In this document: positions 6,045-7,289 of the stretch, in pieces | Layout of the letters: each line of letters begins with the position of its first letter | Numbering within the stretch: the stretch's first letter is position 1 | Notes under the pieces: generated by a model | Database searches by the model: none | What the model saw: only the letters and a program-made list of their open reading frames with translations | Told to the model about the DNA's origin: nothing | Made by a program: the position numbers and the translations under genes | NCBI GenBank assembly: GCA_934294965.1 | Contig: CAKRAM010000109.1 | Span: 1 to 7,289 of the forward strand | Length of the DNA stretch: 7,289 nt | Source: an uncultured Clostridia bacterium | GTDB taxonomy: Bacteria > Bacillota > Clostridia > Christensenellales > CAG-314 | Reading direction: 5' to 3'

Positions 6045-6821
6045 CTAATCGGCAAAATAATCTTTGATTCGATTTATTGCATTCTTTTCTATACGCGAAA
6101 CCTGAGCCTGACTTAACCCTATTTCTTCCGAAATTTCATTTTGCGTTTTATCCAAGTAATATCGCTTGAACAAAATATTGCGCTCTTTTTCGTCAAGTTC
6201 ATTTATGGCGTCGGTGAGCGCCACATTGTCCGTCCATTTGTTTTCACTTTCTTTTCCATCGCGAATACAATCCTGCAAAGTGAGGTTATCTTCCTCATCG
6301 CCATAGACGTTTTCCGAAAGCGAAATCGGATCACTGATAGCATCCAAGCAGTACATAACGTTGCATATCGGCATGTTCAGTTCTTGAGCAACCTGCTCCA
6401 CCGACACTTCTCCGCCGCCTTCACTTTCCAGCCGCTCTCTTGTGCTGATTGCCAAATAGGCAACGTCCCTTATGCCGCGGCTGATCCGCAGCGAGTTGGA
6501 TTCGCGTAAATATCTTCGTATTTCCCCTGCTATCATCGGAACGGCATACGTTGAAAACCTTACGCCCAAATCCACATTAAAATTGTCTATAGATTTTATC
6601 AGCCCTATGCACCCCATTTGAAACAAGTCGTCGGCATCGCCGCAACGAGCCGAATACCTGTTGACAACTGACAAAACCAAGCGCAAGTTGCAATTGATAA
6701 GTCTATTTCGAGCTTCATCGTCGCCGTTTTTTATTCGCTTAAGCAATTCGTTGCTTTCCTTGGCTCCGATTTTCGGCAATGCCGACGTATCGACGCCGCA
6801 AACATAAACACTTCGTCCCAT
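6045..6821 (-). CDS. sigG: RNA polymerase sporulation sigma factor SigG
   Basis: Sigma-G directs late forespore gene expression after engulfment. The 258-residue protein matches it throughout. The N-terminal YVCGVDTSALP (6-16) is the hallmark that distinguishes SigG from SigF. Region 2 spans about 36-106 (LRLVLSV, then DDLFQMGCIGLIKSIDNF and FSTYAVPMIAGEIRRYLR). Region 3 lies at about 112-165. Region 4 has its helix-turn-helix at about 225-246 (TQNEISEEIGLSQAQVSRIE). ATG 6821 is preferred because it aligns with the known N-terminus and has GGGGAG 5 nt upstream; a TTG at 6842 would add seven residues and lose this spacing. The stop is TAG. A sigma-G-like promoter lies just upstream, in line with the autoregulation known for this gene. 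Neither spoIIGA nor sigE is adjacent; the upstream neighbour is a divergent dehydratase gene. Confidence 0.96.
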   Translation of the reverse strand: MGRSVYVCGVDTSALPKIGAKESNELLKRIKNGDDEARNRLINCNLRLVLSVVNRYSARCGDADDLFQMGCIGLIKSIDNFNVDLGVRFSTYAVPMIAGEIRRYLRESNSLRISRGIRDVAYLAISTRERLESEGGGEVSVEQVAQELNMPICNVMYCLDAISDPISLSENVYGDEEDNLTLQDCIRDGKESENKWTDNVALTDAINELDEKERNILFKRYYLDKTQNEISEEIGLSQAQVSRIEKNAINRIKDYFAD

Positions 6822-6842
6822 TCCTTCTCCCCAAATCGACAA

Positions 6843-6871
6843 TAATTTGCTTATTTTCCATTTACGTATGC
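6843..6871 (-). promoter_or_regulatory. Candidate sigma-G (forespore) promoter of sigG
   Basis: On the minus strand GCATA (6871-6867) is followed after 17 nt by CAAATTA (6849-6843). This resembles the forespore pattern GHATR - 17/18 nt - CATnHTA, with one mismatch in the -10 box. Transcription would start at about 6836, giving a leader of some 15 nt that carries the GGGGAG site. No good sigma-A promoter is seen on this strand. Confidence 0.5.
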
Positions 6872-6922
6872 TAGGCTCAAATTACAATTATATTGTGTAC
6901 AAACAAATTGATTTTATCCGCC

Positions 6923-6951
6923 TTGACAAGTTTGGAAATTACGTTTAGAAT
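6923..6951 (+). promoter_or_regulatory. Strong sigma-A promoter of the IlvD/Edd-family gene
   Basis: A perfect TTGACA (6923-6928) and TAGAAT (6946-6951) are 17 nt apart. The predicted start, about 6958, leaves only about 12 nt before ATG 6970, so the GAGG site (6958-6961) sits at the very 5' end of the mRNA. There is no room for a T-box or peptide-leader attenuator. Confidence 0.8.
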
Positions 6952-6969
6952 ATACTCGAGGTAAAAATT

Positions 6970-7289
6970 ATGCTACGAGAATTTATCGATAGATTGGAAA
7001 ATATGCCGCAAAAGGCTCTTGCAAACGGACTTTCGGCAAATATAAACAAACCGCTTGTTTCGGTAATTTGCGCCACTAACGGTTTTTCAGTTGGTTCGGC
7101 AGGCATAGACAGAGTTGCAGGCAAGGTTTGCGAAGGTATCATTGCAGCAGGAGGAACGCCGAAGCGCTTCACATTACCGGCAACCGACACGATTTCCGCC
7201 TACGGAACAGATGCCGCCAAATACGACTTGCCGTCACGCGATTTTACCGCCGATGCAGTCGAATTGACCTGCTCCGCAGAGTTTTACGA
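6970..7289 (+). CDS. IlvD/Edd-family dehydratase, divergent, 5' part only
   Basis: Only the first 106 codons are in the window. The family includes dihydroxy-acid dehydratase (branched-chain amino acid synthesis), 6-phosphogluconate dehydratase and sugar-acid dehydratases, all Fe-S and Mg dependent. The fit rests on KPLVSVICATN, CEGIIAAGGTPKRF, LPATDTISAYG and YDLPSRDFTADAVE, which align in order and spacing with KPxIGIVNSYN, AGGxPxEF, VDDGIAMG and YSLPSRELIADSVE of typical members. Some usually constant residues differ: the PGHxHL block reads VGSAGI, and DDGIAMGH reads TDTISAYG. The exact reaction therefore cannot be assigned, and a specialised or altered function is possible. ATG 6970 has GAGG 8 nt upstream. 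The gene is divergent from sigG and appears to have its own housekeeping promoter. Confidence 0.8.
   Translation, partial: MLREFIDRLENMPQKALANGLSANINKPLVSVICATNGFSVGSAGIDRVAGKVCEGIIAAGGTPKRFTLPATDTISAYGTDAAKYDLPSRDFTADAVELTCSAEFY

Noticed and set aside
5684..6067. 127-codon plus-strand frame opposite ylmC
   Set aside because: The minus strand encodes a recognisable PRC-barrel protein with a good ribosome site; the plus-strand product has no family features.
6843..6969. T-box or amino-acid attenuator before the dehydratase gene
   Set aside because: The predicted transcript starts about 12 nt before the ATG, and no T-box core sequence is present.
6945..7190. 81-codon minus-strand frame opposite the dehydratase gene
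   Set aside because: It has no ribosome site, and the plus strand carries a clear promoter, ribosome site and IlvD/Edd motifs.

Overview
The window looks like chromosomal housekeeping DNA from an endospore-forming member of the Bacillota, most likely an uncultured Clostridia-type lineage. The main evidence is a clear forespore sigma factor gene (sigG) followed directly by a YlmC/YmxH-family PRC-barrel gene, an arrangement known from spore formers. Shine-Dalgarno sites of the GGAG/GAGGG type and consensus sigma-A promoters fit the same assignment. Base composition is moderately AT-rich and looks even throughout. I see no mobile element, phage gene, CRISPR array, tRNA or rRNA.

Layout, left to right. 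Seven of the eight genes are on the minus strand and are transcribed right to left. The leftward block 5362->1 holds, in transcription order: an RluA-family pseudouridine synthase; a radical-SAM protein of the DUF512 type; the two-GTPase ribosome-assembly protein Der; the acyl-phosphate glycerol-3-phosphate acyltransferase PlsY; and a class I methyltransferase that runs off the left edge. Der and the radical-SAM gene overlap by 8 nt, and PlsY follows Der after 4 nt. The themes are ribosome or RNA maturation plus the first committed step of phospholipid synthesis. The methyltransferase reading frame contains an in-frame TAG at codon 20, which is the most unexpected coding observation here.

From 5363 to 5695 there is a 333-nt stretch without an established gene. 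It carries the pseudouridine synthase promoter (predicted to give a leaderless mRNA), two intrinsic terminators on the minus strand, and between them a candidate small transcription unit of about 155 nt. It also has a 10-bp direct repeat and a broken protein-like frame on the plus strand.

From 5696 to 6821 lie ylmC and sigG (minus). A divergent intergenic region (6822-6969) follows, with a sigma-G-like promoter facing left and a near-perfect sigma-A promoter facing right. The right edge is the 5' part of a divergent IlvD/Edd-family dehydratase gene (plus strand).

No plainly new multi-gene system is visible. The candidates for novelty are small: the amber-interrupted methyltransferase, the terminator/Shine-Dalgarno hairpin at the start of the radical-SAM gene, the leaderless pseudouridine synthase, and the unexplained 5400-5650 segment.
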